Positions 14,902 to 26,308 of a stretch of 64,000 bases of DNA are shown piece by piece. The position numbers and the translations under genes were made by a program. How positions within the stretch are numbered: the first letter of the stretch is position 1; every line of letters starts with the position of its first letter. The notes beneath the pieces were generated by a model. It was not told where the DNA came from and searched no databases. It was given only the letters and a program-made list of their open reading frames with translations. The stretch lies in contig JAQFVV010006552.1 of the NCBI GenBank assembly GCA_028023455.1, forward strand, positions 186,001 through 250,000, given 5' to 3'. Source of the DNA: Epiperipatus broadwayi (taxonomy: Eukaryota; Onychophora; Udeonychophora; Euonychophora; Peripatidae).

Positions 14902-16246
14902 AAAACAGGCAAAACTTCCCATACAGTAGTGCAACTCAGTTCAAACCAGAGTAATCACTGGGCACCAGAAGACTTGTACATAAAATCCCTATATAGTACC
15001 TACTCATCCAATATCCCGAGACTAGTTTCCAGCTTGTGGCTTTCAACAGTGAGTAGCCTTAGATCTGCAAGCATTGTATCTAGATCTTAGAATCTAATGC
15101 AACCCTCCAGGAGCCATCATTTATCTCTACTTAACTACAAAACTATGAGAATAAAATTGAAAACACAATAATATTTTCAATCCCAGCTCATTAGCTTATA
15201 TAGTCATATAGAGTGAACTCAGTTCAGTATCCATACATTTTGGTGTCTTTGGTTCTTTAGTAAATAGAGACACCATTACCATATTAGTGAGAATAGGTTT
15301 TAAAGCACTAAACATAACATGATCACCATTTCTTATGCTTGCTCATAACTGCTATTAAAACAAGCAAAACTTTCCTTCCATTAGTGCCACTCCATAAAAA
15401 TCAGAGTAATCAATGAATGCCAGAAGGCTTGTGCTTAAAATCCCTAAATAGTGCCTACCTATCCAATATTCCCAGACTAGTTTCTAGCTTGTGACTTTCA
15501 TCAGTGAGTAGCCTTGGATCTGAGAGCACTGCACCTAGATCTTAGAATCTAATGCAATCTTCCAACATCCACATTTTATCTCTACTTAACTACTAAACTA
15601 GGAGACTTAAATTGAAACACTATACTATTTTCAATTCAAGCTCATCAGCTTATATAGTCATATAGATCCTATACATTTTGATGTCTTTAGTTTCTTAATG
15701 ACCATAGCCACCACTATCCTATTAGACAGGATTGGTTTTAAATCAATAAACATCACATGATCACCATTTCTTATGCTTGCTCTTAACTTGTATTAAAACA
15801 GCTAAACTTTCGATATGTATTGCCACTCAGTGCAATCCAAAATAATCAATAGATGCTAGAAGGCTTGTGCATAAAATCCCCATCTAGTGCCTACTCAGCC
15901 AATATTCCCAGACTAGTTTCTGGCTTGTGGCCTTTATTAGTGAGGAGCCTTGGATCTGAGAGCACTGAGATTGAATGCAATGCTCCAGCAGCCACATTTT
16001 ATCTCCATTAACTACTAAACTATGAGACTTAAATTGAAAACACTATATTTTAAATCCAAGCTTATCAGCTTATATAGTAAAATAAATCTAATTCATATCC
16101 AAGGCTTCTCACTGACAAAGGCCTCAAACCAGAAACTAATCTGGTGATATTGGATGAGTAGGCACTAGATGGAAATTTTATGCACAAGCCTTCTGGCATC
16201 CATTGATTACTTTGGCTTGCACTGAGTGACAATATGTTTAGAGATT
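14902..16246 (+). repeat. Satellite-like array 2: three direct units and one inverted piece
   Basis: Unit 1 is 14902-15356 (455 bp), unit 2 is 15357-15794 (438 bp) and unit 3 is truncated at 15795-16098. Each starts AAAACA-GC-AAACTT and includes ATAAAATCCC, CCCAGACTAGTTTC-GCTTGT, TATCTCTACTTAACTAC and AGCTTATATAGTCATATAGA. At about 16099 orientation reverses: 16099-16246 is the reverse complement of the front of the unit. Reverse-complement landmarks (TACTCACTGTTGAAAGCC, then AAACTAGTCTCGGGATATTGG) align with those of family F1 (CTCCTCACTGAAGAGACCC, then GGTCTGGGGATGGGGAC). No coding is visible. Confidence 0.85.
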
Positions 16247-16760
16247 TTTGCCCATTTCAATAACAATGAATGCAGAGTGATTTGTTAGACTATGAATATA
16301 GGATTTTGAAACAGCACACATAAGTTGTGACATTAAGAAATAATTATATGAAGATAATATTAATCCACTGTGATATTTATCATAATTGTTATTTACAGAA
16401 ACAATCTGTATATGCATATATAATGTCATGCATGTAGCTATAATAATTCTTTTATATATCTATTTTAATTATTTTAATGGGGTTTGAATCTAGCACAGAT
16501 AGTGATGGTAATCAAAACTGAAGATGAAATGGTACACAAGCAAAACCTATCACTAGGCATTTCTGCTATAATGTTCATTAACTAAAACATGTTGTAATAA
16601 CAATAAAAAATAATAAATATAACTGTAATTAATATGTATTAACCAAAAGTACTTCTGTAGATTGAAATACTGTATATAATAGTTAATTATTGTTACATTT
16701 ATTATTTTTATTGTTATTATAATAATGCATGTGCAGATATGGTAATGTATGTTTTAATTA

Positions 16761-16761
<1 letters not shown>

Positions 16762-16854
<93 letters not shown>
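16762..16854. repeat. (TA)n microsatellite, ~93 bp
   Basis: A pure TA tract. Poly-(IY) frames on both strands are translation artefacts. Confidence 0.97.
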
Positions 16855-16858
<4 letters not shown>

Positions 16859-16895
16859 AGAAAGTTACTGTTAACACTAACTGAAATAATTATAG

Positions 16896-16971
16896 AAAAT
16901 ATACAAACCATTATACAATTACAAATATCCAGTACTGGATATTTGTAATTGTATAATGGTTTGTATATTTT
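16896..16971. repeat. 76-bp perfect palindrome
   Basis: Positions 16896-16933 are exactly reverse-complemented by 16934-16971, with the centre inside CCAGT/ACTGG and no spacer. The left arm is the end of the dispersed repeat also seen at 12383-12480. It lies only 9 bases before the large PLE palindrome. Confidence 0.95.
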
Positions 16972-17116
16972 ATATATATATATAATTGAAATAATATTTT
17001 TAACGGTTTATAAACAATTACAAACAATCTTAAAATCTGCAGACATACTTATAGTTACTTTCTAACCGGCCTCAACTGCCATTAAATTCAAAAACCAAAA
17101 GCGGAAGCAAACATCA

Positions 17117-17769
17117 TCAATTCAAATTCCACAAATCTCGTATTTTAATGTTAGAAGCTTGTCGATTTATTAAATGCATTTTATTCTTGTTTATAAAAAT
17201 TGCCTCTTTAATTTTTCTTTTACTATGGTTTCTCTCTTCATGAAGAATTTTCACATTTTCAAAATTAAATTCAAATTTATATTTACATGTTTTTTCGTGA
17301 TCAAAGAAAACTGAAGAAGATATTAAATCACCATTATTTTTATTTTTTACACGCTTATATAATAATTCATGTTCCTTCAATCTTTTCTCAATACTGCACC
17401 TAGATTCACCTATATATGATAGCATACAATCACAATGACATTACTTTTTTGCTTGACAGGTATGACATTCTTAGAATTATTGACGAATTTATTAATATTG
17501 TTTGGAACGTAGAATGAAACATTAAACACATTCTTATATAAAACCTTAAAAAATTTTACTTGTGGATTTGAAATAAATGGAATAGATATCCATTTTTTAT
17601 TATTAATCTTCATTTCTTTTAAATTATCATATTTTTTTTTTTCAAATTGACATAAAGTATTGTTTATTTGTTCCATTTTATAACCGACATCAATCAATTC
17701 CTTGGCAAATATCTCAATATTTTTTAGTTTATCACTTTGGTAACAACATAATTTTTCATTCCAAAACAA
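17117..17769 (-). pseudogene. PLE GIY-YIG endonuclease copy, frameshifted
   Basis: This is the minus-strand copy of the PLE C-terminal protein. Reading from 17769 it matches the plus copy to KQKSNVI. There, a net 13-bp deletion removes the residues just after the GIY-equivalent and shifts the frame, so the frame opened at 17769 stops at 17410. The remainder, starting at YIG, continues in the other frame down to 17117. The catalytic Arg (EKRLKEH) and Glu (KIKEAIF) are still encoded, but the protein cannot be made in one piece. There is no upstream RT core. The lesion is absent from the plus copy, so it arose after dimer formation or in only one parental copy. Confidence 0.85.
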
Positions 17770-17929
17770 AAAAAGATTTAAAACTTGCCATCTTATGCAT
17801 CATTGGTACTTTTGATTTACAATTTATATATCCTCTTTTTTGCAGTGGCTTAATTATTAGTTTATAATTTAGTATACTGTTATCTCTTGTGATCATTAAA
17901 TCTAAATAGTTAATCCTATTGTCCTGTTC

Positions 17930-18772
17930 TTGAAATGGACTATTGAAAAAGAACAGGACAATAGGATTAACTATTTAGATTTAATGATCACAAGAGATAA
18001 CAGTATACTAAATTATAAACTAATAATTAAGCCACTGCAAAAAAAAGGATATATAAATTGTAAATCAAAAGTACCAATGTTGCATAAGATGGCAAGTTTT
18101 AAATCTTTTTTGTTTCGGAATGAAAAATTATGTCATTACCAAAGAGATAAACTAAAAAATATTGAGATATTTGCCAAGGAATTGATTGATGTTGGTTATA
18201 AAATGGAACAAATAAACAATACTTTATGTCAATTTAAAAAAAAAAATGATAATTTAAAAGAAATGAAGATTGATAATAAAAAATGGATATCTATTCCATT
18301 TATTTCAAATCCACAAGTAAAATTTTTTAAGGATTTATATAAGAATGTGTTTAATGTTTCATTCTACGTTCCAAACAATATTAATAAATTAGTCAATAAT
18401 TCTAAGAATGTCATACCTGTCAAGCAAAAAAGTAATGTCATATATCAAATTTTTAGTGATTGTATGCTATCATATATAGGTGAATCTAGGTGCAGTATTG
18501 AGAAAAGATTGAAGGAACATGAATTATTATATAAGCGTGTAAAAAATACAAATAATGGTGATTTACTATCTTCTTCAGTTTTCATTGATCACGAAAAAAC
18601 ATGTAAATATAAATTTAAATTTAATTTTGAAAATGTGAAAATTCTTCATGAAGAGAGAAACCATAGTAAAAGAAAAATTAAAGAGGCAATTTTTATAAAC
18701 AGGAATAAAATGCATTTAATAAATCGACAAGCTTCTAACATTAAAATACGAGATTCGTGGAATTTGAATTGA
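17930..18772 (+). CDS. Penelope-like element RT C-terminus plus GIY-YIG endonuclease (truncated)
   Basis: The frame is open for 280 codons. Recognised homology begins at about residue 7; the first six codons lie in the dimer spacer and the ATG is fortuitous. Residues 13-20 (INYLDLMI) match the PLE post-palm block, followed by YINCKSKVP and a helical linker. The GIY-YIG nuclease starts at about residue 169: IY 171-172, YIG 182-184, Arg 193 in EKRLKEH, His 221 and Glu 252 in KIKEAIF. In PLEs this nuclease nicks target DNA to prime reverse transcription. The RT catalytic core (including YADD) is absent, so this is a 5'-truncated insertion, not an autonomous element. Family call is firm; expression is unlikely. 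Confidence 0.85.
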   Translation: MKWTIEKEQDNRINYLDLMITRDNSILNYKLIIKPLQKKGYINCKSKVPMLHKMASFKSFLFRNEKLCHYQRDKLKNIEIFAKELIDVGYKMEQINNTLCQFKKKNDNLKEMKIDNKKWISIPFISNPQVKFFKDLYKNVFNVSFYVPNNINKLVNNSKNVIPVKQKSNVIYQIFSDCMLSYIGESRCSIEKRLKEHELLYKRVKNTNNGDLLSSSVFIDHEKTCKYKFKFNFENVKILHEERNHSKRKIKEAIFINRNKMHLINRQASNIKIRDSWNLN

Positions 18773-18908
18773 TGACGTTTGCTTCCGCTTTTGGTTTTTG
18801 AATTTAATGGCAGTTGAGGCAGGTTAGAAAGTAACCATGTGTACTTCTGCAGATTTTAATATTGTTTGTAATTGTTTATAAACTGTTAAAAATATTATTT
18901 CAATTATA

Positions 18909-19827
18909 ATTACAATATTGTTTTTAATTAACGGATATTTTATTTATTTTATATATATATAAAGAGAATTTTTTTTTTTTGTTGTTTACTATGATTTTCT
19001 TTCTCATGTCAACAGGCTTTCTTATCTTGGTATTTTACCTCTATAAAGTGAAAGTTTATTTTCAGTTGTTTTCATTCAGAAGTGCTAAAAATTCATCTGA
19101 TAATATTACAGAATGGATAGGATTCACATGCATTTCAATTTATCTTTAACATTTTGTATGTATAAAAAGACAGCATTTTAGACTTTGTTTTACTCAAAAG
19201 ATTGCAGAAAATCCATTTTAAATGATATTTATTTACTTACTCACTGTTGCAACTGCCTTTTTACCTTTATAAAATAAAATTTTTTATTTCATTTATTTTT
19301 ACTTTTAAGCTCCAAAGAATTTGACATCAAAATATATGATATTTCATTCACTCACTGCTTTTTTATTTTTTCATGTAATTAATACTTAAATAAGGCCAAA
19401 ACCTTAGTACATGGCCTTGAGTGCTTAATTAATTACAAGAGAGACCTGCTTTTTGTGCTTTTGTCTCTCTGTTTGATTTCTAATGAAAGTGTGCTTGCAA
19501 ATTATATTTTTATTAAATATAATAAATATTTATTTTAATTCAAGATTTAGTAAAATCATTTCATTGAAATAATGTACAAAATGAAATATATATTGTTTGT
19601 ATTTGTATTGGTTAAAGCATTGTAATTCTTTATACAGGTATTTGACATCAAAATGAATACAATTTCATCCACTATTCTTTATTTTTTAAAGTAATTATAC
19701 TAATTTTTGTCCCACTGCCTTTTTAACTGCTTATTAATGAAAATAGTGCTTGTAAATTGGTTTTTATTAAATATAATAAATGTTTATTTTAAATTTTAAT
19801 TAAATTTTAATCAATTTGTTAAATTAA

Positions 19828-19874
<47 letters not shown>
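18909..19874. other. AT-rich DNA with an imperfect direct repeat and a (TA)n tract
   Basis: About 19318-19540 is echoed at 19640-19797: TTTGACATCAAAAT, TTTTTATTAAATATAATAAA and GTGCTTG(C/T)AAATT recur in the same order, about 250-320 bases apart. A (TA)n tract fills 19831-19874. No gene is seen. Confidence 0.55.
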
Positions 19875-19876
<2 letters not shown>

Positions 19877-20212
19877 CACAAAATAATAAATTCTTACATG
19901 GCTATATAAATATCAATTTTTTATATACATAAAAAGTCTTTTTTAGCACATGATTTGGTGCCCCTTTCAAATGTTAATGACCATTTACATTAATGATCTA
20001 TTACATTTAGAAAGGGCACCAAATCAGGTGCTGAAAAAATTTTTTTTATGTATAAAAAATTGATATTTATATAGTTTTTTTTAAGTGTCATAGCATCGGC
20101 CGGGATGCGAAGCCGCAACCCATGCAACTGCCTGCAAGCACAAGGCAGTCACACTGACCTTCGACCGCCAATGCAAGACATATTTATATAGTTGTTGTAA
20201 GAATTTATTATT
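19875..20212. mobile_element. MITE-like foldback element interrupted by a SINE
   Basis: The left arm (19875-about 19970; AATAAATTCTTACA, ATATAAATATCAATTTTTTA, TTTGGTGCCC) is mirrored by the right arm (from about 20008; GGGCACCAAATCAGG, TAAAAAATTGATATTTATAT, TGTAAGAATTTATT). Removing the SINE at 20075-20179 and one of its target duplications restores continuous pairing. It has no coding capacity. A short non-autonomous DNA element or a foldback duplication are both possible. Confidence 0.75.
20075..20179 (-). mobile_element. tRNA-derived SINE with 12-bp target site duplication
   Basis: The 105-bp insert is flanked by identical ATATTTATATAG at 20063-20074 and 20180-20191. Read on the minus strand it starts GTCTTGCATTGGCGGTCGAA, has a degraded A-box region (TGGCGGTCGAAGG), a B-box-like GCTTCGCATCC, the shared word GCTATGACAC and ends in an A run (T run on plus). 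Unlike the AT-rich surroundings it is GC-rich. A second member lies at 25246-25345. Duplication plus A tail means insertion by target-primed reverse transcription, presumably with a partner LINE's enzyme. Confidence 0.85.
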
Positions 20213-21290
20213 TTTTTTATTATTATTTTATGGAAAAACAGCATAAAGATATTTATTCATTTTCAATATATATATATACACATTTCTTGTATGTATATTA
20301 TTTAAAACTGTAATTTATTTCTGTAAATAATTACCCTATATAAATTGAAATATTATTAAATTGAAAAGAAAAAAACAATTAATGCCCTCTTACACTTATT
20401 ATTTAAATCAAATAAAATTTCTAAAAATAATTTTTAACCATGATTTGAAAAATTATTGAATATTTTTATATTTTCCCTGATCTTGGTTTCATATCTATTG
20501 AACCAATTGACATACTGGAAAGATACATATTTCAAATGCACTAACTGGATATAACTTAATTATATACCAATTTTCAAGCAATTCTATTAAATTTAAATAC
20601 AATAAATCTCAATTTTAAAATTTAATTCGTTTCATTTTAAAAAAGATCAAAAGTTAACAAACAAAAAAAAAAAACAAAAAAACTCTATGTTTATATTTCA
20701 TGATTCCACATATTATTAGTTAGGCAGAATTGATAAGTTAATGATGATGTTATTTAACTAAATCCAAAATATTGACATGACAATATTTAGCTTAATCTTG
20801 GGTATACATAATTTGCCTATGTATCAATTTTGATATGATGACTCTCTTTTATATAAAACATTATATATTGTAATATATTATAAAATAAAATCTACTTTAC
20901 AGAAATACTTTTTAATTCAGTTTTATTTATTTTATTACATTTAATAATTATAAGAAGTTTGTTCATTTTAAATTTATAATAGTGTGTCATATCTGCCTAA
21001 AATAACTTCTTTGTTTTGAAAATATTTCTTTTAATAGATCCAACTTTATTAATTTTAAGCTGTTATTAATTTAGTATTATCATATTGAATATACAATGAT
21101 ATGTCTGATTTACATTAGTTCAATTATTGCTATCCAAATATGTAAACAAAAGAAAATTAAAATTGTTAAATTAAGTAAAGTCTATGCATATTTACTATGA
21201 ATATTATGATAGCATTCATTTTTTTCTTTAGAATTCTCTCACTAATTCTAACTAATAATTTTATTTACTAATTATATATATATATATATG
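20213..21290. other. Gene-free AT-rich DNA
   Basis: I see only AT-rich low-complexity sequence ending in a short (TA)n run at about 21273-21290 that marks the edge of the next array. Confidence 0.55.
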
Positions 21291-23092
21291 TGATCAATAG
21301 ATGGCATTTTACCAAAAACACCGACCAAGCGTACGTTTGTTTACATAAATGACAAAAGAATCAGAAATCATTATCTCTTCCATTTTGCCCATCCTCAGAT
21401 CAGCTGATTTCAAGCTAATTTGCTATCATCAGTGATGTATAAAGCTAGAAACTAGATCTAAACACTGACTCCAAGTGTTTAAACAAAAAGTTTCTATCAG
21501 TTTGCAAGCACGATATTTTTCAGACCAGTAAAGTCTTCAAACTCAGCCTAGCAAGCCAGATAGCTATATGGGTATGATCTCAGTTCAGTTTCACCACATA
21601 GTCAAAGCCTCTGCAATATATATCATTGCAAAAACCTTTAAAGGTACATTTATGAAAAACAAAAGCAAGTTATAATCACATTAACTTGCTGTCACTTGTA
21701 TTTATGATCAATAGATGGTGTTTTACCAAATACACCGACCAAGTATACATTTGTTTACATAAACAACAAGAGAGTCAGAATTCACTATCTCTTTCATTTT
21801 GCCCACCCTCATATCAGCTGATTTCAAGCTAATTTGCTATCATCAGTGAAGAATAGAGCTAGAAACTAGATCTAAACACTGACTCCAAGTGTTTATACAA
21901 AAAGTTTGTATCAGTTTGCAAGCATGAAACTTTTTAGACCAGTAAAGTCTTCAAACTCAGCCTAACAAGCCAGATAGCTATATGGGTCTTATCTTAGTTC
22001 AGTTTCACCATATAGTCAAAGCCTCTGCAATATATATCATTGCAAAAACCTTTAAAGGTACATTTATGAAAAACAAAAACAAGTTATAATCATGTTAACT
22101 TGCTGTCACTTGTATTTATGATCAATAGATAGTGTTTTACCAAAAACACTGACCAAGCATATGTTTGTTTACATAAACAACAAAAGAGTCAGAATTCACT
22201 ATGTCTTTCATTTTGCCCATCCTCAGATCAGCTGATTTCAAGCTAATTTTCTATCATCTGTGAAGGATAGAGCTAAAAGGTTTTTGCAATGATATATATT
22301 GCAGAGGCTTTGACTATGTGATGAAACTGAACTGAAATCAGACCCATATAGCTATCTGGCTTGCTAGGCTGAGTTTGAAGACTTTACTGGTCTGAAAAAT
22401 TTCATGCTTGCAAAGTGATAGAAACTTTTTGCATAAACACTTGGAGTCAGTGTTTACATCTAGTTTCTAGCTCTATCCTTCACTAATGATAGCAAATTAG
22501 ATTGAAATCAGCTAATTTGAGGGTGGGCAAAATGAAAGAGATAGTGAATTCTGACTCTTTTGTCATTTATATAAACAAATGTATGCTTGGTCGGTGTTTT
22601 TGGTAAAACACCATCCATTGATCATAAATACAAGTGACAGCAAGTTAACGTGATTATAACTTGTTTTTGTTTTTTTATAAATGTATCTTTAAAGGTTTTT
22701 GCAATGATATATATTGCAGAGGCTTTGACTATGTGGTGAAACTGAATTGAGGTCAGACCCATATAGCTATCTGGCTTGTTAGGCTTAGTTTGAAGACTTT
22801 ACCGGTCTGAAAAATTTTGTGCTTGCAAACTCATAGAAACTTTTTGCATAAACACTTGAAGTCAGTGTTTAGATCTAGTTTCTAGCTCTATCCTTCACTG
22901 ATGATAGCAAATTAGCTTGAAATCAGCTGATCTGAGGGTGGGCAAAATGAAAGAGATAGTGAATTCTGACTCTTTTGTCATTTATGTAAACAAACGTACG
23001 CTTAGTTGGTGTTTTTGGTAAAACACCATCTATTTATTATAAATACAAGCGACAGCAAAGTTAACATGACTATAACTTGTTTTTGTTTTATC
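21291..23092. repeat. Satellite-like array 3: 414-bp units in inverted halves
   Basis: Two full direct units (21291-21704, 21705-22118) and a truncated third (22119-22272) start TGATCAATAGAT. At about 22273 orientation flips: inverted units occupy 22275-22622 (truncated), 22623-23040 and a fragment to 23092. Landmarks per unit are ACCAAAAACACCGACCAAGC, GATCAGCTGATTTCAAGCTA, AGACCAGTAAAGTCTTC and GCTATATGGGT. The array is bordered by TA-rich runs at both ends. Units are highly similar, and no coding is present. Confidence 0.9.
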
Positions 23093-24758
23093 ATATATAT
23101 ATAATGTTAAATACATTGAATGAACATACAATTTTTCTTCACTTTTTATTTTTTTCAAAAGTGTCATCTGATGATATATTTTCAAAACCTTATTTAAAAG
23201 GATTCTACATTCATTAATAACTAATAAAACAAATGTAATAGATTTGAAGTAAAAGAAAAACATTTTCTGAAATGAAGATATATTCAATAGAGTGAACAAT
23301 ATTTTTAATGATAAAAATATTTTAAAAATGCATAAGCATCATGGTTGTTTGGCAGTCCTGAAATGGTTAAAGTTATCAGCATGTTAAAAAATATTTTAGT
23401 AGGCCATTGAATTTATACTAGATAAAGAAACCAGTGAAACATTTTTTTTTTTTTGTAAATGATGTTCTAGAAAGTTTTAAATTCTATTAGCATTTCATTG
23501 TCCATTTCATTTTATTTTTTAAATACATCTAATTGAATATTTTTATTAATAATTTTTGAGTTAAGATTAATGAGTGAGTACACACTCAAGTAATAATATA
23601 TATATTACTTATCACTTTTAAATTTATTTTTAAGAAAAACATTAATTTTGTTTGTACTTTAAATTTATTTTGCAAATGCATATTATACACATAAAAACGT
23701 GTGTTTATATTATAATCAAAGCTTATATAAAATGTATATTAAAGGATTTAGAACAAAATGTAGCACATATCATGGCTTCTTCGCATATTCTAAGTAAAAT
23801 GGAGATATGTAGTTTTCTAAATAATTGAAACTATGATGTAATCAGACTAATAGTAAATTAAAATTTGACATTGCAAATAATATTTGCTCCAATTTAGCTT
23901 TAAAATAAATGTTGAATCAGGCAAATAAAATTATTGGTTAAATTGAATTCAGTTTGCAATGTTAGTTTTAATCGGTTATTAGTCTGATTAATACAACATA
24001 GTGGAAATTATATAAGAAATATGCTTAAATTCTGGTAACAACTGTTCATAAACATTTTAAAAATGGTTAAAAATGTAGCCCATTTTATTTTATTTAACTA
24101 TCTAATCAGAAATTTTAAAATCAATAATTTATTATTATCAACTACTAATTTGATTCTACTTTATTTTTTGTAGTTATCATTCCTTTTGTGGACAAATGTT
24201 TTCCAAAATATAAAATTAAACATCAAATAATTTAAAAATTTAAACTCCACATTTTATCAGAAAATATTATATATATATATACCTATGTTTACTTAATTTA
24301 CTTTCAGCAAAATTTTTTAGTTTGTTTTCCAAACAAATGTCGAAGCTAAAATTTATACTTTCACATTTTACATTATTTAACTGAGTTTTCATTAATTATC
24401 TATTTTAACTTTAGATACTATATAAGTTTTAAAAGGTGAATTTAAATTAGACTTAGATAAATATTTTGTTATTTATTTTAGTCAGCTAAGTGAAACAATA
24501 AATACTAAAATGATATTTTTTTATTATTTTATTTTAATAATCTATCATTTTGTTTTCAATTATTTTTCAATATGTCAAATTCTTTTCGATGTTTCTGCAT
24601 GAATGATAAAATTGTTTTTAAATAGAAAAAAAAAATGCTTATTTATAATGTCTCGTATTAAATGAAGAAGAATTGTAATGTAGAATAATGACTTCATATA
24701 TATATTAAATCTTTTTTAAAAAGTAGACAAAAAATCTTACATACAAATATATGTTTAG
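23093..24758. other. Gene-free AT-rich DNA
   Basis: No ORF, repeat unit or RNA gene is recognised. The 89-codon minus frame ending at 23030 straddles the array edge and has no family features. Confidence 0.55.
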
Positions 24759-25942
24759 ACTATATAATTCTATAATTAAAACACTTCCTCTTTTATTTTC
24801 AAAAACTTTATTTGTTGTATATATATATACATCTACTTGTTCCAACGTTTCAACTATTTTTACTCTATAGCCATTTTCAATGATCTAGAAAAAACATATT
24901 ACATTATAATAAACTTCACATAATAAAACCAAAAAATATCAAAACAATATAAAAAACACACAATATATATATACCCCATAAAAATTAAAATGAATAAAAT
25001 ACATTAAAATCAATTAAATTAAAACATAAAATATACACTACACTTACTTGACTCCTTTCTCAAAAACTTTCCCTTTTTACATTTTCTTTTATCCAAAAAC
25101 CAATTGTTACAATAAAACACTTATTTCCTTCTTCTTTCTTATATACTTCAAAAATAAATGTATTTCCAAAAATAATTCTTTATGCATTACTTATACAATT
25201 CTATTTAAAACAGGTTTATATCTTTTTATATATAAACTTTTGTCAAGCATTGGTGGTCGAGAGGTCAGCGCCAGATGCTTTACAAGCAGTTGTCCTGGGT
25301 TTGTGGGTTCGCTTCCAGGCTGAAGCTATGACACATGGGGAAAAACTCTCTTTTACCTTTTTTTTTATACAATCTAACCCCGTCCAACATTTTAATCTTA
25401 AAATCTATATGTCCAACTTCCTTACTATGTATAAAGAAAGAATGGTAAAAGATAGTTTATATATAAAAAGATATAAACCTGTTTTAAATAGAATTGGATA
25501 AGTAATGCATAAAGAATTATTTTTGGAAATAAACTTATTTTTGAAGTATATAAAAGAGAAGAAGGAAATAAGTGCTTTATTGTAACAATTGGTTTTTGGA
25601 TAAAAAAAAAAATGTAAAAAGGGAAAGTTTTTTGAGAAGGGAGTCAAGTAAGCATGGTGTATATTTTATGTTTTAAGTTAATTGAATTTGATGTATTTTA
25701 TTCATTTTAATTTTTATGGGGTATATATATATTGTGTATTTTTATAAAGTTTTGATATTTTTTTGAGGGGGGGGGGGTTAATATGTGAAGTTTATTATAA
25801 TGTAATATGTTTTTTTATATATCCTTGAAAATGACTGTAGAGTAAAAATAGTTGAAACTTGGAACAAGTGGATGTATATATATATACAACAAATAAAGTT
25901 TTTGAAAAGAAAAGAAGAAGTGTCTTAATTATAGAATTATAT
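24759..25942. mobile_element. Large foldback element (~490-bp arms)
   Basis: Left arm 24759-25245 is mirrored by right arm 25443-25942. Examples are CAGGTTTATATCTTTTTATA against TATAAAAAGATATAAACCTG, and TATATATACATCTACTTGTT against its near-complement GGAACAAGTGGATGTATATA. The arms diverge by scattered substitutions (about 90% or better by eye). The ~200-bp loop holds a tRNA-like SINE. Small frames at 25048-25323, 25250-25501 and 25405-25647 are translations of the arms and loop. The element could be a foldback transposon or an inverted duplication whose centre includes the SINE. Confidence 0.85.
25246..25345 (+). mobile_element. tRNA-derived SINE head
   Basis: An A box TGGTCGAGAGG at 25254-25264 fits TRGYNNARNNG exactly. 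A B box GGTTCGCTTCC at 25306-25316 fits GGTTCGANTCC but for one base. Box spacing is right for a Pol III internal promoter. The sequence aligns end to end with the minus-strand SINE at 20075-20179 (GCATTGG-GGTCGA, GCTATGACAC). A cloverleaf is not evident enough to call a functional tRNA. No clear target duplication is visible, perhaps because it sits in the foldback loop. Confidence 0.75.
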
Positions 25943-26308
25943 GGTTATATGTAATGTATATTTTGAAGAGAAAAAATGATTGAGTGGTGATTAGAAACAG
26001 AAGTAAATGGATATGTTTAGAAATTTATTTCTGATTTATTAATTTTATGTTAACACAATTGACAAATTAACTGAAGAACATTGATTTTATTGTGGACAAA
26101 AATGTGAATAATATTTTTAAATATATTTTGATGCACAATGTAACATTTCCCACATTGCTATTAGGGTATTCTTATAATTGTTAAAGTAAATATTACAGGA
26201 AAACAAAAGCAGAAATTATATTTGCTAAACATATGTTTCCAATGCTCAAAAGAAAAACAATATTATTTTTTTTTATAAATATGCCCATCATTCATTATAT
26301 ATATATAT
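25943..26308. other. Gene-free AT-rich DNA
   Basis: No feature is recognised, apart from a short (TA)n run at about 26296-26308 that abuts the LTR element. Confidence 0.5.

Larger units (their letters stand above)
16981..18908. mobile_element. Head-to-head inverted dimer of a Penelope-like element 3' end
   Basis: Two copies of a ~950-bp segment face away from each other: arm 16981-17930 (coding on minus) and arm 17950-18908 (coding on plus), separated by a 19-base spacer. Both include the end of the PLE reverse transcriptase region, the GIY-YIG endonuclease and a non-coding 3' stretch (for example CGCTTTTGGTTTTTGAATTT). Both are truncated at essentially the same codon just before a conserved INYLDL block, so the catalytic RT core is missing from each. 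Inverted and tandem dimers with 5' truncation are characteristic of PLE insertions. The arms are nearly identical by eye, so the event is not very old. Confidence 0.85.

Noticed and set aside
25246-25330. Functional tRNA gene
   Set aside because: A and B boxes are present, but acceptor-stem pairing and a cloverleaf are not convincing, and a second copy at 20 kb is a SINE with target duplication.
25048-25647. Three ORFs of 80-91 codons
   Set aside because: They are parallel translations of the two arms and loop of the foldback element.
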